A stretch of DNA of 64,000 nt from Solimonas terrae (GCF_011067135.1 NZ_JAAMOW010000001.1:1-64000); one strand, 5' to 3'; shown: positions 27,112-36,036, counted from the first letter of the stretch. Notes: generated from the sequence alone by a model not told the origin. Made by a program: numbers and translations.

Positions 27112-28394
27112 ATCCGACCCTTGCCACCGTGCAGGCCGATGCGCCGGCTGCGCAGAGCGGGCAGCCGCGCGTGCTGTCGCTGGTCTTTCTCATGTTCTTT
27201 GCATGGGGTTTCTGCACGGTGCTGGTCGACACCCTGATTCCCAAGCTGAAGGCGGTGTTCGCACTGAGTTATGTCGAAGTGATGCTGACGCAGTTCTGTT
27301 TCTTTCTGGCGTATTTCGTCATCTCGCTGCCGGCCGGCTGGTTGCTCGGGCGTCTGGGCTATCTGCGTACGATCATGACCGGTCTGCTGATCATGGCCGG
27401 CGGCTGCATGCTGTTCACGCCGGCTGCGGCGCTCGGCGTCTACCCGGCGTTTCTCGGCGCGCTGTTCATTCTCGCCACCGGCATCACCATCGTGCAGGTC
27501 GCCGCCAATCCGCTGGCCGCGATGCTCGGCAACCCACTGCGCGCGCACGCGCGCCTGACGCTGGCGCAGGGCTTCAATTCGGTCGGCACCATGCTCGCGC
27601 CGCTGTTCGGTTCGGCCCTGATCCTGGCCGGCGGTGTCGCGCTCGCCGATCCCGGCTCGCTGAGCGCCGTCGCACTCAGCGCCTTGCGCGGGCACGAGGC
27701 GCACGTCTTCCAGCTGCCGTTCACGCTCGTGGCCGTGGTGCTGGGCGCACTCGCGCTGCTGTGCTGGATCGTCAAGCGCGCGCCGGCGCCGGCCGCCGCG
27801 CCGGCATCGACGGAAGCGTATCGGCGCGTGCTCCGGCATCCGCGCCTGTCGCTCGGCGCGCTGTCGATCTTTCTCTACGTCGGTGCCGAAGTGTCGATCG
27901 GCAGCGCGATGGTCAATTTCCTGATGGCCGGCTCCAGCCTGGATGCGCATCACGCCGGCAAGCTCGTCTCCGTGTACTGGGGGCTGGCGATGCTGGGCCG
28001 CTTCATCGGGGCAAGGCTGCTGCGGCACATGCCGGCGGCAGCGCTGCTCGGCAGCTGCGCCATGATCGCCGCGCTGATGGTCAGCGGCTCGACGATGTTC
28101 ACCGGCACCACGGCCGCCGTCATGGTGCTTGCCATCGGTCTGTTCAATTCCGTGATGTTCCCCAACATCTTCTCGCTCGCGATCGAAGGCCTTGGCGAAC
28201 AGGCCGCCAGCGGTTCGGGCGTGCTCTGCCTGGCGATCGTCGGCGGCGCGATCGTGCCGCTGATCTTCGGCTACGTTGCCGACCACGCCGGCCTGGTGTC
28301 CGCGTACTTCGTCCCGGCCGTCTGCTACCTCTGGATCGCCGCGTACGGATTGATGCTGGGCAAAGGGCCCTTGCGCTTGCGCACGGCGCAATAG
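27108..28394 (+). CDS. FHS-family sugar MFS transporter (glucose/galactose/fucose permease type)
   Basis: A 428-residue inner-membrane transporter with 12 hydrophobic helices. The start (VFLMFFAWGFCTVLVDTLIPKLK) and VQVAANPLAAMLG are typical of the FucP/GluP branch of the major facilitator superfamily, as is ARLTLAQGFNSVGTM. The ATG overlaps the glycosidase stop (ATGA), so the enzyme and transporter are coupled. The likely role is uptake of the hexose freed by the GH1 enzyme. Confidence 0.92.
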   Translation: MNPTLATVQADAPAAQSGQPRVLSLVFLMFFAWGFCTVLVDTLIPKLKAVFALSYVEVMLTQFCFFLAYFVISLPAGWLLGRLGYLRTIMTGLLIMAGGCMLFTPAAALGVYPAFLGALFILATGITIVQVAANPLAAMLGNPLRAHARLTLAQGFNSVGTMLAPLFGSALILAGGVALADPGSLSAVALSALRGHEAHVFQLPFTLVAVVLGALALLCWIVKRAPAPAAAPASTEAYRRVLRHPRLSLGALSIFLYVGAEVSIGSAMVNFLMAGSSLDAHHAGKLVSVYWGLAMLGRFIGARLLRHMPAAALLGSCAMIAALMVSGSTMFTGTTAAVMVLAIGLFNSVMFPNIFSLAIEGLGEQAASGSGVLCLAIVGGAIVPLIFGYVADHAGLVSAYFVPAVCYLWIAAYGLMLGKGPLRLRTAQ

Positions 28395-28696
28395 CGGCAC
28401 CTGTTTCTTCGATCGCGCGCAGACAGCTGAAAGCGCAGTCCGCGCTCGTTGTTCGCAATCGGGGTAGACACGACAGCGCCGCCCGATCCTTCGTCGCCAG
28501 CCGACGCCACGCGGCCGAATTCGAACTGCCGATTCGCGTGTCCCGACTTGCTTGTGAGCGGTATGCGGACCCCGTAGCATCGATTCCGGAGGCAAGCAGG
28601 GGCTTCGTGCGAATTTCGGACGCTTTGCCAGAATGCATATGCGGACGCCAGCGTCCGGCTATCGGCTGTTGGGCTTCACCGTAAAGGTTCGTCAGG
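28395..28696. other. Intergenic space of 302 bases, boundary of the accessory region
   Basis: I see no gene, RNA or strong hairpin here. The transition from GC-rich sequence to the AT-richer gene at 28697 happens near its right end, so it may contain a junction of acquired DNA. No att-like or inverted terminal repeats could be recognised by eye. Confidence 0.5.
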
Positions 28697-29185
28697 ATGC
28701 CTACCCTTCATTTCTTCTGCGGCAAGGCAGGCGCCGGTAAAACAACCGTCGCGGCGAAGCTCTCAAAAGACCATTCCGCCGTGCTCTTATCTGAAGATAT
28801 ATGGATGCTGCGATTGTATGGCGATCAGATGAAAACCTTTGATGACTACATCCATTACTCCCAGAAGCTAAAGGGCGTCATCGGCCCTCACGTCGCCCAG
28901 TTGTTAAGGGCCGGATGCAACGTCGTAATGGACTTTCAAGCAAACACAAGAACAGGTCGCAGCTTTTTCAGATCAATATTCGAGCAAGCCGATGCCTCCC
29001 ACGTGCTGCACTACCTTGCAACGCCTGATCAAGTCTGTCTTGAGCGCGTTGCCAAGCGTAATGTCGAGCGGCCTGATGGCTCTCATCACCTTACGGAGGA
29101 GGATTTTGTCCGCATCTCGTCCTACTTCCAGGCGCCCGAGGAAGCCGAGGGGTTCAACGTCCTGGTTCACGAGTCTGGCGTGTGA
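28697..29185 (+). CDS. P-loop ATPase/kinase of AAA_33 type
   Basis: A 162-residue P-loop protein with Walker A GKAGAGKTT at residues 9-17 and SEDIW resembling the second acidic position of small-molecule kinases. LID-like Arg residues follow (RVAKRNVERPDGSHHLTEEDF). It resembles zeta-toxin/AAA_33 kinases that phosphorylate small molecules or RNA ends; the exact substrate is unknown. Codon use is noticeably more AT-rich than in the flanking transporters, a sign of transfer. AAAGG at 28683-28687 is the likely ribosome site. No antitoxin-like partner gene lies next to it. Confidence 0.8.
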   Translation: MPTLHFFCGKAGAGKTTVAAKLSKDHSAVLLSEDIWMLRLYGDQMKTFDDYIHYSQKLKGVIGPHVAQLLRAGCNVVMDFQANTRTGRSFFRSIFEQADASHVLHYLATPDQVCLERVAKRNVERPDGSHHLTEEDFVRISSYFQAPEEAEGFNVLVHESGV

Positions 29186-29280
29186 AGCGCCCAGCCATGC
29201 CGTCCGGTCGCGGATTTGCCGTCGCTTCGCTCCGTAAGGTCCGCGGCTGAATGCAGGCATTGGCCCGGAAGATCATGACG

Positions 29281-29567
29281 ATGTCTGAACCTACTGACCC
29301 TCATTTCTATGACCGAGCCGATGCGGTCATCAATCTTGCCAATGATGAGAGCAAAGGCATCGGAAGTGGCAAGGTGAGTGCGTCACTGATGTATGCCACG
29401 TCTCCTTCAACGCTTGAATTAGTGTTTGCGGCTTTGACGGCGCCGACGAGATGAAGAGCACAAAGCCGGAAACCATCGAATGGTCCGCTCCGAAGGGGAG
29501 CCTGTCCTCGTGGAGATGCACCAGCGACCCGGATACGCAGCGGACAACAGAGGAAGCTTTGCAATGA
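29281..29567 (+). pseudogene. Broken DUF3144-family gene
   Basis: From the ATG at 29281 the frame reads a good DUF3144 N-terminus (FYDRADAVINLANDES, then GKVSASLMYA), but continues into nonsense and stops at 29454. The homologous continuation is in another frame from about 29397 (VSFNA, stop, ISVCGFDGADEMKST) and runs to a TGA at 29565. So there is a frameshift near 29397. There is also an in-frame TGA at 29415-29417, where family members have Trp (NAW). Both lesions together make a functional product unlikely. The decayed frame ends in an ATGA overlap with the next gene. Confidence 0.75.
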
Positions 29568-29977
29568 ACGCTCCATTCTCCGGTGGTTGTGCCTGCGGCG
29601 CGATCCGCTATGTGTGCCTGCGCGCACCGCTGGCAATGCTCAATTGCCATTGCCTGGACTGCCAGCGCTCCAGCGGTGCTCCTTTTGCCTCGGGCTTCAT
29701 CGTTGCGGATTCGGACATGCAGGTCACGGGTACGCCACAGACGTATTCGGTGCACGGCAACAGCGGCAGTCTGGCGATTCGCAGCTTCTGCGGCCGCTGC
29801 GGTTCACCGCTGTTCACGCGCGGCGAGGTCAACCCGGGTGTCATGTCCGTTCGTTTTCCGACGCTGGATGACGCGTCGGACTTTCAGCCGATGCTGGATA
29901 TCTGGACGGCCAGCGCACAGCCGTGGGTCTGCCTCAGTCAGATCATTCCTCACTATCCCGAGTCGCCCCAGGTTTGA
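29564..29977 (+). CDS. GFA-family (CENP-V-like) zinc protein
   Basis: A 137-residue protein of the GFA family, named for glutathione-dependent formaldehyde-activating enzyme. Zinc ligands are visible: GGCACGAIRY, NCHCLDCQRSSGAPF and FCGRCGSPLF. Most members have unproven function in thiol-aldehyde chemistry. The ATG at 29564 follows AGAGGAAG at 29549-29556 and overlaps the end of the broken DUF3144 frame. A second, divergent GFA gene lies at 33335. Confidence 0.88.
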   Translation: MNAPFSGGCACGAIRYVCLRAPLAMLNCHCLDCQRSSGAPFASGFIVADSDMQVTGTPQTYSVHGNSGSLAIRSFCGRCGSPLFTRGEVNPGVMSVRFPTLDDASDFQPMLDIWTASAQPWVCLSQIIPHYPESPQV

Positions 29978-30081
29978 TCCGCCGCCGCGGCCGACGCGCG
30001 CCTGGTGTGGTGAGCGGAGGGATTGCGGCGCGCCGCCGGCGCGCTTGAGGTGATTGGCGAGCCCAAGTTAGAGTTCCGAAA

Positions 30082-31188
30082 TTGCTCGGGGTTGGTTCGG
30101 TCGACGCAAGTTGCGAGGAGAACACGCTCGTGAACTTCGGAATCTGTGTGTCCCAGGGCGACCGCTCGACCTTGAGTCTGGCGGCGTCCGAGACAAGTTG
30201 CCCGGCAACGAGGTCGAGGCTTGCGATCTGCTGCTGGCTCGCAATGCCCAGTCTCGTCTTGTTGCCTGCTTTGCTCGCGGGATGTGATTCTGAAAATGGA
30301 GCGGCTGCGGACGGTCGCTTCCATATCAACAGCGATCTGATGGTGGTTCCTGTTGTCGGCACCACGGCGAGTACGGAAACGGTCACCTATGTGCCAGACG
30401 CGGCAGATGCTGAATCGGCTGCCTTGTCGATCAGTGGCCTGCCGAGCGGAGTGCACGCTACATTTGCGCCCGCGTCGGTGGATGCCTCATCGCCCAGCAG
30501 CACCCTGCACCTTGGTGCCGATGCCGGGGTTGCCGACGGCGCATATCCAGTGGTCATCGTTGCCACATCGCGCACGCAGAACGCTTCTGTTCCGGTGACC
30601 GTCTGGGTCGTGAGAAACCCGGGGATGACCCTTGGCTTCGGTGCCGAACTGCAGACTCCCACGGCCGGTTCCTATCTGGCTCCGTTTTATGTCGGAGTTG
30701 TCGATGGCGCCGGAAATCCGCCGCCGGCGGGGACGTCGGTAACGCTCGCCGTTCGACCGCAGGCGTATCAGAAAGGGCGGATGACGTTCAACGGATCGCA
30801 GTGGGCGCCGACATATGCCATTTCCAGCAGCGATGCAGACTTCGATTCGTTCGGCTGCATGAACGAAGATACGAACTCAAACGGAAATTTGGATCCGGGC
30901 GAGGACTACAACAACAATATGCAGCTCGATCCGGTCAGCAGTGTTTCATTGCCGACGTCGACCGTCATCGCCGACACGTCCGGATATGCCGAGTCCGGAA
31001 TGACTTACAGCCGGCAAGAGGCGCGCTGGCTCAGCGCAAGCCTTACCGCAACTTTGTCCGGCACCACACTGTCGCTTGTCGAAACACTTGTATTGCCGGC
31101 ACTTGGAGACGACGAAACAGGCTCCGATCCTCCGCCTGATGCGATCAGTCCTTTCGGGACGGCTTCGAACTGCGGCACTCCGAACTGA
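30082..31188 (+). CDS. Putative lipoprotein with calcium-loop-like motif
   Basis: Up to 368 residues; the true start is uncertain and could be the ATG at 30244 shortly before the hydrophobic stretch. The lipobox LLAGC (after MPSLVLLPALL) predicts an outer-membrane or surface lipoprotein. The mature part has beta-rich, Ig-like sequence (VTYVPDAADAES, SISGLPSGVHATFAPASV) and a DTNSNGNLDPGEDYNNN segment that looks like an EF-hand/dockerin-type calcium loop. No enzyme motif is visible. Base composition is intermediate. It stands alone between two short accessory genes. Confidence 0.72.
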   Translation: MLGVGSVDASCEENTLVNFGICVSQGDRSTLSLAASETSCPATRSRLAICCWLAMPSLVLLPALLAGCDSENGAAADGRFHINSDLMVVPVVGTTASTETVTYVPDAADAESAALSISGLPSGVHATFAPASVDASSPSSTLHLGADAGVADGAYPVVIVATSRTQNASVPVTVWVVRNPGMTLGFGAELQTPTAGSYLAPFYVGVVDGAGNPPPAGTSVTLAVRPQAYQKGRMTFNGSQWAPTYAISSSDADFDSFGCMNEDTNSNGNLDPGEDYNNNMQLDPVSSVSLPTSTVIADTSGYAESGMTYSRQEARWLSASLTATLSGTTLSLVETLVLPALGDDETGSDPPPDAISPFGTASNCGTPN

Positions 31189-31356
31189 TGTGCGTGCGGA
31201 TGTCAGACATTGGGACAGATGCCTGCACCATGAACGTACCTGCGATCGGGACGCTCGGACTCGCTCTCCTCATGAGATTCGCTCGCGATGAAGTTGGCCG
31301 CCCTGTCTACCCGGAACCCGAGCCGCCGGCCCTCGAGCCGCGCGATCGAGCGGCAA

Positions 31357-31833
31357 ATGATTGAGTCGATTTTCATTGCGCGGGGAAAGACAGAACCTCA
31401 GGTCGAGGTCGCAGAGATCGAGCTTGTGGCGGGCAAGGGCATTGTCGGGGATCGCAATTTCAGCCGCGAACAGTGGCCGGGGCAAAACGTCACGTTCATC
31501 GAGCTGGAGGAGATCGAAAACTTCAACGCGAACTACGGGCGCGCAATCGGTGCCGGCGACACGCGGCGCAACATCGTCACGCGTTCGGTTCGGCTCGACG
31601 CGCTGGTCGGCAGGGATTTCCGGATCGGCGAGGTCGTGTTTCATGGTGTCGAGCTTTGCGAACCCTGCAAGACGCTCGGCAGCCTGCTTGCCTCGGACGG
31701 AATGGCGGTGCACGAAGTGGTCAGAGCCTGGGTACACAAGGCCGGCCTGCGTGCCAATGTCCTGACTGGCGGCGTGATCCGGGTTGGCATGCGCTTCACG
31801 GGCGGCGCGCAAGCTCAGGACCGAATGCTCTGA
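31357..31833 (+). CDS. MOSC-domain protein
   Basis: A 158-residue MOSC domain (molybdenum cofactor sulfurase C-terminal type). It has VAEIELVAGKGIVGDRNF near the start, the conserved Arg region DTRRNIVTRSV, and the family Cys in GVELCEPCKTLG. Stand-alone MOSC proteins bind molybdenum cofactor or pass sulfur/metal groups; the substrate here is unknown. An in-frame ATG at 31288 would add 23 residues of low-complexity Arg/Ser-rich sequence, so the ATG at 31357 (MIESIFIARG) is preferred. Confidence 0.87.
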   Translation: MIESIFIARGKTEPQVEVAEIELVAGKGIVGDRNFSREQWPGQNVTFIELEEIENFNANYGRAIGAGDTRRNIVTRSVRLDALVGRDFRIGEVVFHGVELCEPCKTLGSLLASDGMAVHEVVRAWVHKAGLRANVLTGGVIRVGMRFTGGAQAQDRML

Positions 31834-31964
31834 TCCCCGTGCGGGTCGCCGCCGCCCTTTTTGTCCTGCTGCCTCGATGAGGCTGGCGCGAGGTTCACAA
31901 CGGAAGTGAAGGATTGAGGTCCGTGCCCGGTGACGGCGCGATTCGTACTTGGAGAGCACCCGAA

Positions 31965-32257
31965 GTGCACAAGAGCAAATTGGCCGGCTTCATCATCGAC
32001 TGCCAGACGGATGACAGCAGGCTGCGGCAAACTTCTGGGGTGGCGCGCCCGGGATGGATGTTCGGCAGCTGCCGCCGGACGAGGCCGGGAAATGTGTCGA
32101 ACTCGTCGATCCCGGCAATCATCTGCACATCGACGTGCAAGCCGTGATGCATCCGAGCCGCGTGCATCCGGACATCGAAACCGACAGCATCGAAGCGGAG
32201 GTCGCTCGGCTGGAATCGCCGGGCGCCAGGCGTCTCCGGCATGCGTCGGTCGCATGA
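31965..32257 (+). pseudogene. Decayed VOC/glyoxalase-family gene
   Basis: A GTG at 31965 with GGAGAG ahead of it starts HKSKLAGFIIDCQTDD, a typical N-terminus of VOC (vicinal oxygen chelate) proteins. The frame is lost around 32015-32020. In another frame the sequence continues as AAANFWGGAPGMDVRQLP, then LHIDVQ, HPSRVHPDIETD and IEAEVARLESPGARRL before a stop at 32257. Normal members have 20 or more further residues. A fragment reading FVLRAI just after the stop, in the same frame, may be the remnant of the normal C-terminus after a deletion. One frameshift plus a missing C-terminal strand indicates a pseudogene. Confidence 0.75.
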
Positions 32258-32302
32258 TTCGTCCTGCGAGCCATTCAAACGACAAACGAGGGAAGGGTGG
32301 AA

Positions 32303-32800
32303 ATGGTGACGATCGAGCCGATCGGTGAACAGCATCTCGCGTTCGTGCAGTTGCACGCGTCGCACCCGTCGATCGGTGCGGCGAGCATGGTTCCATACCC
32401 TTATCCGGCGGACGGCGCGGCGCGCTGGTACGACGGCGTTCGCGCACGGCAGGCTGACGGACTTGCCCGCGTTTTCGCCATTCAGCGGCATGGCCAGTTC
32501 AGTGGCGTGATGTCGATCAACGGCATTGCTGCCGAGAGCTGGAGTGCGGAACTCGATTATTGGGTGGCGTTCGCTTTTCAGGGCAGGGGCGTGGCGACGC
32601 AGGCCGCCGCGCTCGCGATGTCGTTCGCGCGCGAGTCGCTCGGCACACGACATCTGCACAGTGCGTGTCTGGCACGCAACGTCGCGTCCGGCCGCGTGCT
32701 GGAGAAGTGCGGCTTCCGGGAAATTGGCCGGATCACGTTGCCCGACGGCAGGTTCAAGGGCGAGGAGGTTCGGCGCTTCCTGTGCGAGCTGTCCGGTTAG
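32303..32800 (+). CDS. GNAT-family N-acetyltransferase (RimJ/RimL-like)
   Basis: A 165-residue acetyltransferase. The acetyl-CoA loop is seen in AFQGRGVATQAAALAM (motif Q/RxxGxG/A), and the C-terminal part has LARNVASGRVLEKCGFREIG, typical of RimJ/RimL-like enzymes acting on ribosomal proteins or small molecules. The ATG at 32303 follows GGAAGGG at 32291-32297; a GTG at 32297 is an alternative. It belongs to the row of small accessory genes. Confidence 0.88.
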   Translation: MVTIEPIGEQHLAFVQLHASHPSIGAASMVPYPYPADGAARWYDGVRARQADGLARVFAIQRHGQFSGVMSINGIAAESWSAELDYWVAFAFQGRGVATQAAALAMSFARESLGTRHLHSACLARNVASGRVLEKCGFREIGRITLPDGRFKGEEVRRFLCELSG

Positions 32801-32934
32801 CGGCAGGAGGCGCGCCGACGTCCGGCGCTGGCGTGGTTCCACGAGGCGCAGGCGGCGCCCCGAGTTGCGTGCTGGCTGCGGTCGCCGGGCGGTGACGCCG
32901 GGGCGTATTCTTGCGCGGCAAGTTCGAGGACCTC

Positions 32935-33324
32935 ATGAGCACTTCCATCCGGAATCAGGAATATCTCGTCATCTCCCGCGGCCAGTGGGATCGCGACGCC
33001 TCGCCGGAGCGCATCCAGCAGGCGATCGACGATTTCTATGTCTGGCACGATGAGATGGTCGCGGTCGGCAAGATGAAAGCCGGGCAGCGGCTGGCGCCGG
33101 AGCGGCGGCTCGTGTCGCGCGGTGCGATCGTCGACGGACCGTTCAGCGAGGCCAAGGAAGTGGTCGGCGGTTACTGGTTCATTTACGCGGACAGCCTTGA
33201 CGATGCTGCGCGACTTGCAGCGGGCAATCCTTGCCTGGCCTGCGGTCTTTCGTTCGAGATCCGGCCGATCGAACCGGAGCGCGCCAGCGCGTATGTGCAC
33301 GCCACGGAAACGCCGCCCGTCTGA
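32935..33324 (+). CDS. YCII-related (DGPF-domain) protein
   Basis: A 129-residue YCII/DGPF-fold protein with the hallmark DGPFSEAKEVVGGYWF and SLDDAARLAAGNPCLA. The fold is a ferredoxin-like dimer; no reaction is established for most members, and they are often encoded near extracytoplasmic sigma factors. No sigma-factor gene is seen here. GAGGA at 32926-32930 precedes the ATG at 32935. It is followed after 10 bases by a GFA gene. Confidence 0.85.
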   Translation: MSTSIRNQEYLVISRGQWDRDASPERIQQAIDDFYVWHDEMVAVGKMKAGQRLAPERRLVSRGAIVDGPFSEAKEVVGGYWFIYADSLDDAARLAAGNPCLACGLSFEIRPIEPERASAYVHATETPPV

Positions 33325-33334
33325 GAACTTGCCA

Positions 33335-33730
33335 ATGAAAATCCGACATGCAGCCTGCAACTGCGGACGGCTGCGACTCAGCACGCATGCGGAGCCGACG
33401 CGCATCTCCATCTGCCACTGTCTCGCCTGTCAGCAGCGCACCGGCAGTGCGTTCGGCATCCAGGCCCGGTTCGCCGAGGCGGATGTGCAGGTCGAAGGGC
33501 AGAGCACCGAGTATCTGCGTATCGCGGAAAGCGGCGACGCCGTGCGCTACGGCTTCTGCCCGATTTGCGGTTCGACGCTGTTTTACCGGCTGCTGGGCGT
33601 GCCGGGCACGATCAGCGTGCCGGTCGGCGGTTTCGCCGATCCGGATTTTCCGGCGCCGACGGTTTCCATCTACGAGGAGCACCGGCACCGCTGGCTGGTT
33701 CTGCCGGATGGCATTCAACACGAGTATTGA
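33335..33730 (+). CDS. GFA-family zinc protein, second copy
   Basis: A 131-residue GFA-fold protein with metal-binding segments CNCGRLRL, CHCLACQQRTGSAFG and CPICGSTLFY. It is clearly different in sequence from the GFA protein at 29564, so the two are not a recent duplication. It lies 10 bases after the YCII gene and is convergent with the phosphoesterase gene. Confidence 0.88.
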   Translation: MKIRHAACNCGRLRLSTHAEPTRISICHCLACQQRTGSAFGIQARFAEADVQVEGQSTEYLRIAESGDAVRYGFCPICGSTLFYRLLGVPGTISVPVGGFADPDFPAPTVSIYEEHRHRWLVLPDGIQHEY

Positions 33731-33859
33731 AACGGTGCGTCGCCTGCGGTGCGACGGGGATTGCGGAGATGAGACCGTGTCGTGGTGCGAGCCGCGACAC
33801 GGGGCTGCGCAACGCATGCAATTTGCAGGAACAGCGCGAGCCGTGATCGGCACCCCGGT

Positions 33860-35017
33860 TCAGTCGTTGGCCGGCACCAGCCGCAGGCGCGTGATTTCGG
33901 ACGGCGCGCCGAAGCGCAGCGGTGGCCCCCAGTAGCCGGTGCCGCGACTGGTGTAGACCCAGAGATTCTTCAGGCGATGCAGGCCGGCGACGAAGGGTTG
34001 CTGCATCGGCACGAACAGATTCCAGGGCCAGAACTGGCCGCCGTGGGTGTGGCCGGAAAGCTGGACGTCGAAGCCGGCGTCGGCGGCGGCCTTCGCGGAA
34101 CGCGGCTGGTGGGCCAGCAGCAGCTTGAGGGCGACCGTGTCGCTGCTGCTGGCGGCGGCGAGCGGATCGCTGCGATGCGCGTCGCCGAACTGATGTCCGT
34201 TGTAGTCGGTGACGCCACCGACCAGCAGACGCTCGCCGTCGTGTTCGAGCACCTCGTTTTCGTTGAGCAGTACGCGCAGGCCGAGGCGGCGCCCCTCGTG
34301 CAGCCAGGCATCGACGCCGTGGTAATACTCGTGATTGCCGGTGACGTAGTAGCTGCCGTGCCGCGATCGCAGTTCGGACAGCGGCGCGACATGCCGGCGC
34401 AGGCGGTCGATATGGCCGTCGACGATGTCGCCGGTCAGTGCGACCAGATCGGCATCGAGACTGTTGACGCGGCGGACGATGGCATCGAGATAGCCGTGCT
34501 TGATCGTCGGCCCGACATGAATGTCGCTGAGCTGGACGATGGTGAAGCCGGACAGCGCCGGCGGCAGGCCGGCGATCGGCAGGTCCACGTCGACGACTTT
34601 CGCGAGCCGGCGTGCGTTCCAGAAGCCGACGAGACTGACGAACGCCGTCAGCACGATCACCGCGACTGCGGAGTCGCGATGCAGGGCATCGATGTCGATG
34701 CTGCCGGGGCGCAGCCACTGCAGGATCATTGCCAGCATCAGCACGACATCGCGCGCGAACGTCAGCACCAGCAGGCCGGAGAACACGCCCATCGCCAGAT
34801 AGCCGGTCCAGGCCAGGGTGTCGGAGGCGCGTTCGGAAAGATGGCGAAGGCGGATCAGCAGCGGCGCCGGTGTCAGCACGGCGGACGCCAACAGCAGCAG
34901 GAGGGCGAGGGCAAAGCCGTGCGGCGGCAAGGCCAGCGCCGGCAACAGGCGCCATGCAATGTATCCGTGCAGCAGCAGGCTGACGGCGATGGCGATCAAC
35001 AGGGGATTTCGGCGCAT
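33860..35017 (-). CDS. Membrane-anchored metallophosphoesterase
   Basis: A 385-residue protein with four N-terminal membrane helices (about residues 1-130) and a calcineurin-like phosphoesterase domain. Metal-ligand motifs in order are LSDIHVG, LTGDIVDGH, GNHEYY, LLAHQPR and SGHTHGGQFWP. It is similar to YkuE/YaeI-type enzymes; the lipid or nucleotide substrate is unknown. It is divergent from the ABC transporter genes, with 92 bases between them for promoters. Confidence 0.92.
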   Translation of the reverse strand: MRRNPLLIAIAVSLLLHGYIAWRLLPALALPPHGFALALLLLLASAVLTPAPLLIRLRHLSERASDTLAWTGYLAMGVFSGLLVLTFARDVVLMLAMILQWLRPGSIDIDALHRDSAVAVIVLTAFVSLVGFWNARRLAKVVDVDLPIAGLPPALSGFTIVQLSDIHVGPTIKHGYLDAIVRRVNSLDADLVALTGDIVDGHIDRLRRHVAPLSELRSRHGSYYVTGNHEYYHGVDAWLHEGRRLGLRVLLNENEVLEHDGERLLVGGVTDYNGHQFGDAHRSDPLAAASSSDTVALKLLLAHQPRSAKAAADAGFDVQLSGHTHGGQFWPWNLFVPMQQPFVAGLHRLKNLWVYTSRGTGYWGPPLRFGAPSEITRLRLVPAND

Positions 35018-35109
35018 CGCCAGTGTCTGGGAGCGGCCGCGCCGAATTCAAGAGCGGCCGCCAGTGGCGGCTGGCGATGCGCCATACTTCGGCCACCACA
35101 GGGGGAATC

Positions 35110-36036
35110 ATGATCCGTGCCAGCGAGCTGGTCTACGAATATCCGGGCAAGCGTGCGCTGGACGCCGTCAGTTTCACGCTGGCGGCAGCCTCGATCACCG
35201 CGCTGGTCGGCCCGAACGGCGCCGGCAAGACCACGCTGCTGCGTTGCCTGGCCGGCCTCGACGAGCCGTATTCCGGCACCGTCGAGATCGCCGGCATCGA
35301 TGTCCTGAAACATCCGCGCGACGCGCATCGCCACATCGGCTATCTGCCGGACGACTTCGGGCTCTATGCGGAATTGAGCGTGCGGCGCTGCCTGCTGTAC
35401 GCCGGCCGCGCGCGCGGGTTGGCCGACGCGACCCTGGACGCACGGGTCGACGAAGTCGCCGCGCAGCTGGAGATCGGCGACAAGCTCGCCGACAAGGCCG
35501 GTTCGCTGTCGCGCGGTCAGCGGCAACGTCTGGCGATCGCGCAGTCGATCATTCACCGGCCCAGCGTGCTGCTGCTCGACGAACCGGCATCCGGCCTCGA
35601 TCCGGAATCGCGTGCGGCCTTGTCCGGCCTGATGCGCAAGCTGCGCGGCGAGGGCATGACGCTGGTCGTGTCCTCGCACATCCTCGCCGAGCTGGAGGAG
35701 TACTGCACCGGCATGCTGGTGCTGCAGCAGGCGCGCATCGTCGAACACCGGCTGATCGAACAGGCCGATGCTGCCGCCGTGCGCCAGGTGCGTCTGCGGC
35801 TGGCACAACACAGCGAGGCACTGGCCGATGTGCTCGGCGGCCTGCCGCTGTCCGAGCTGCAGATCGACGGCAGTGTCGCGAACTTCGACTACGCCGGCGA
35901 CGATGCTGCGCTGGCGGGTCTGCTGGCAACCCTGGTCAACGCCGGGCTGCCGGTCTGCGAACTGCAGATCGAACATGCCAGCCTGCAGGATCAGTACCTG
36001 CTGGCAGTCGACGTCAATCGTGGAGGCCGCGCATGA
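35110..36036 (+). CDS. ABC transporter ATP-binding protein (ABC-2 type)
   Basis: A 308-residue ATPase with Walker A GPNGAGKTT, signature LSRGQRQR, Walker B LLLDEPASGLD and the H-loop His in VSSHILAE. The C-terminal 90 residues are an extension typical of export-type partners such as CcmA/YadG-like ATPases. GGGGGA at 35101-35106 precedes the ATG at 35110. It overlaps the permease gene by four bases. The exported substrate is unknown. Confidence 0.93.
   Translation: MIRASELVYEYPGKRALDAVSFTLAAASITALVGPNGAGKTTLLRCLAGLDEPYSGTVEIAGIDVLKHPRDAHRHIGYLPDDFGLYAELSVRRCLLYAGRARGLADATLDARVDEVAAQLEIGDKLADKAGSLSRGQRQRLAIAQSIIHRPSVLLLDEPASGLDPESRAALSGLMRKLRGEGMTLVVSSHILAELEEYCTGMLVLQQARIVEHRLIEQADAAAVRQVRLRLAQHSEALADVLGGLPLSELQIDGSVANFDYAGDDAALAGLLATLVNAGLPVCELQIEHASLQDQYLLAVDVNRGGRA

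Noticed and set aside
29205-29250. Imperfect hairpin after the kinase gene, considered as an attC site
   Set aside because: The outer CGCGGA/TCCGCG arms can pair, but the attC core sites (GTTRRRY and RYYYAAC) are not present and no integrase gene is in the window.
31230-31330. Possible IPTL-CTERM-like sorting signal (VPAIGTLGLALL) after the lipoprotein gene
   Set aside because: It is short, lies after the stop codon of the lipoprotein in a different context, and lacks a convincing preceding domain; probably chance or a tiny remnant.
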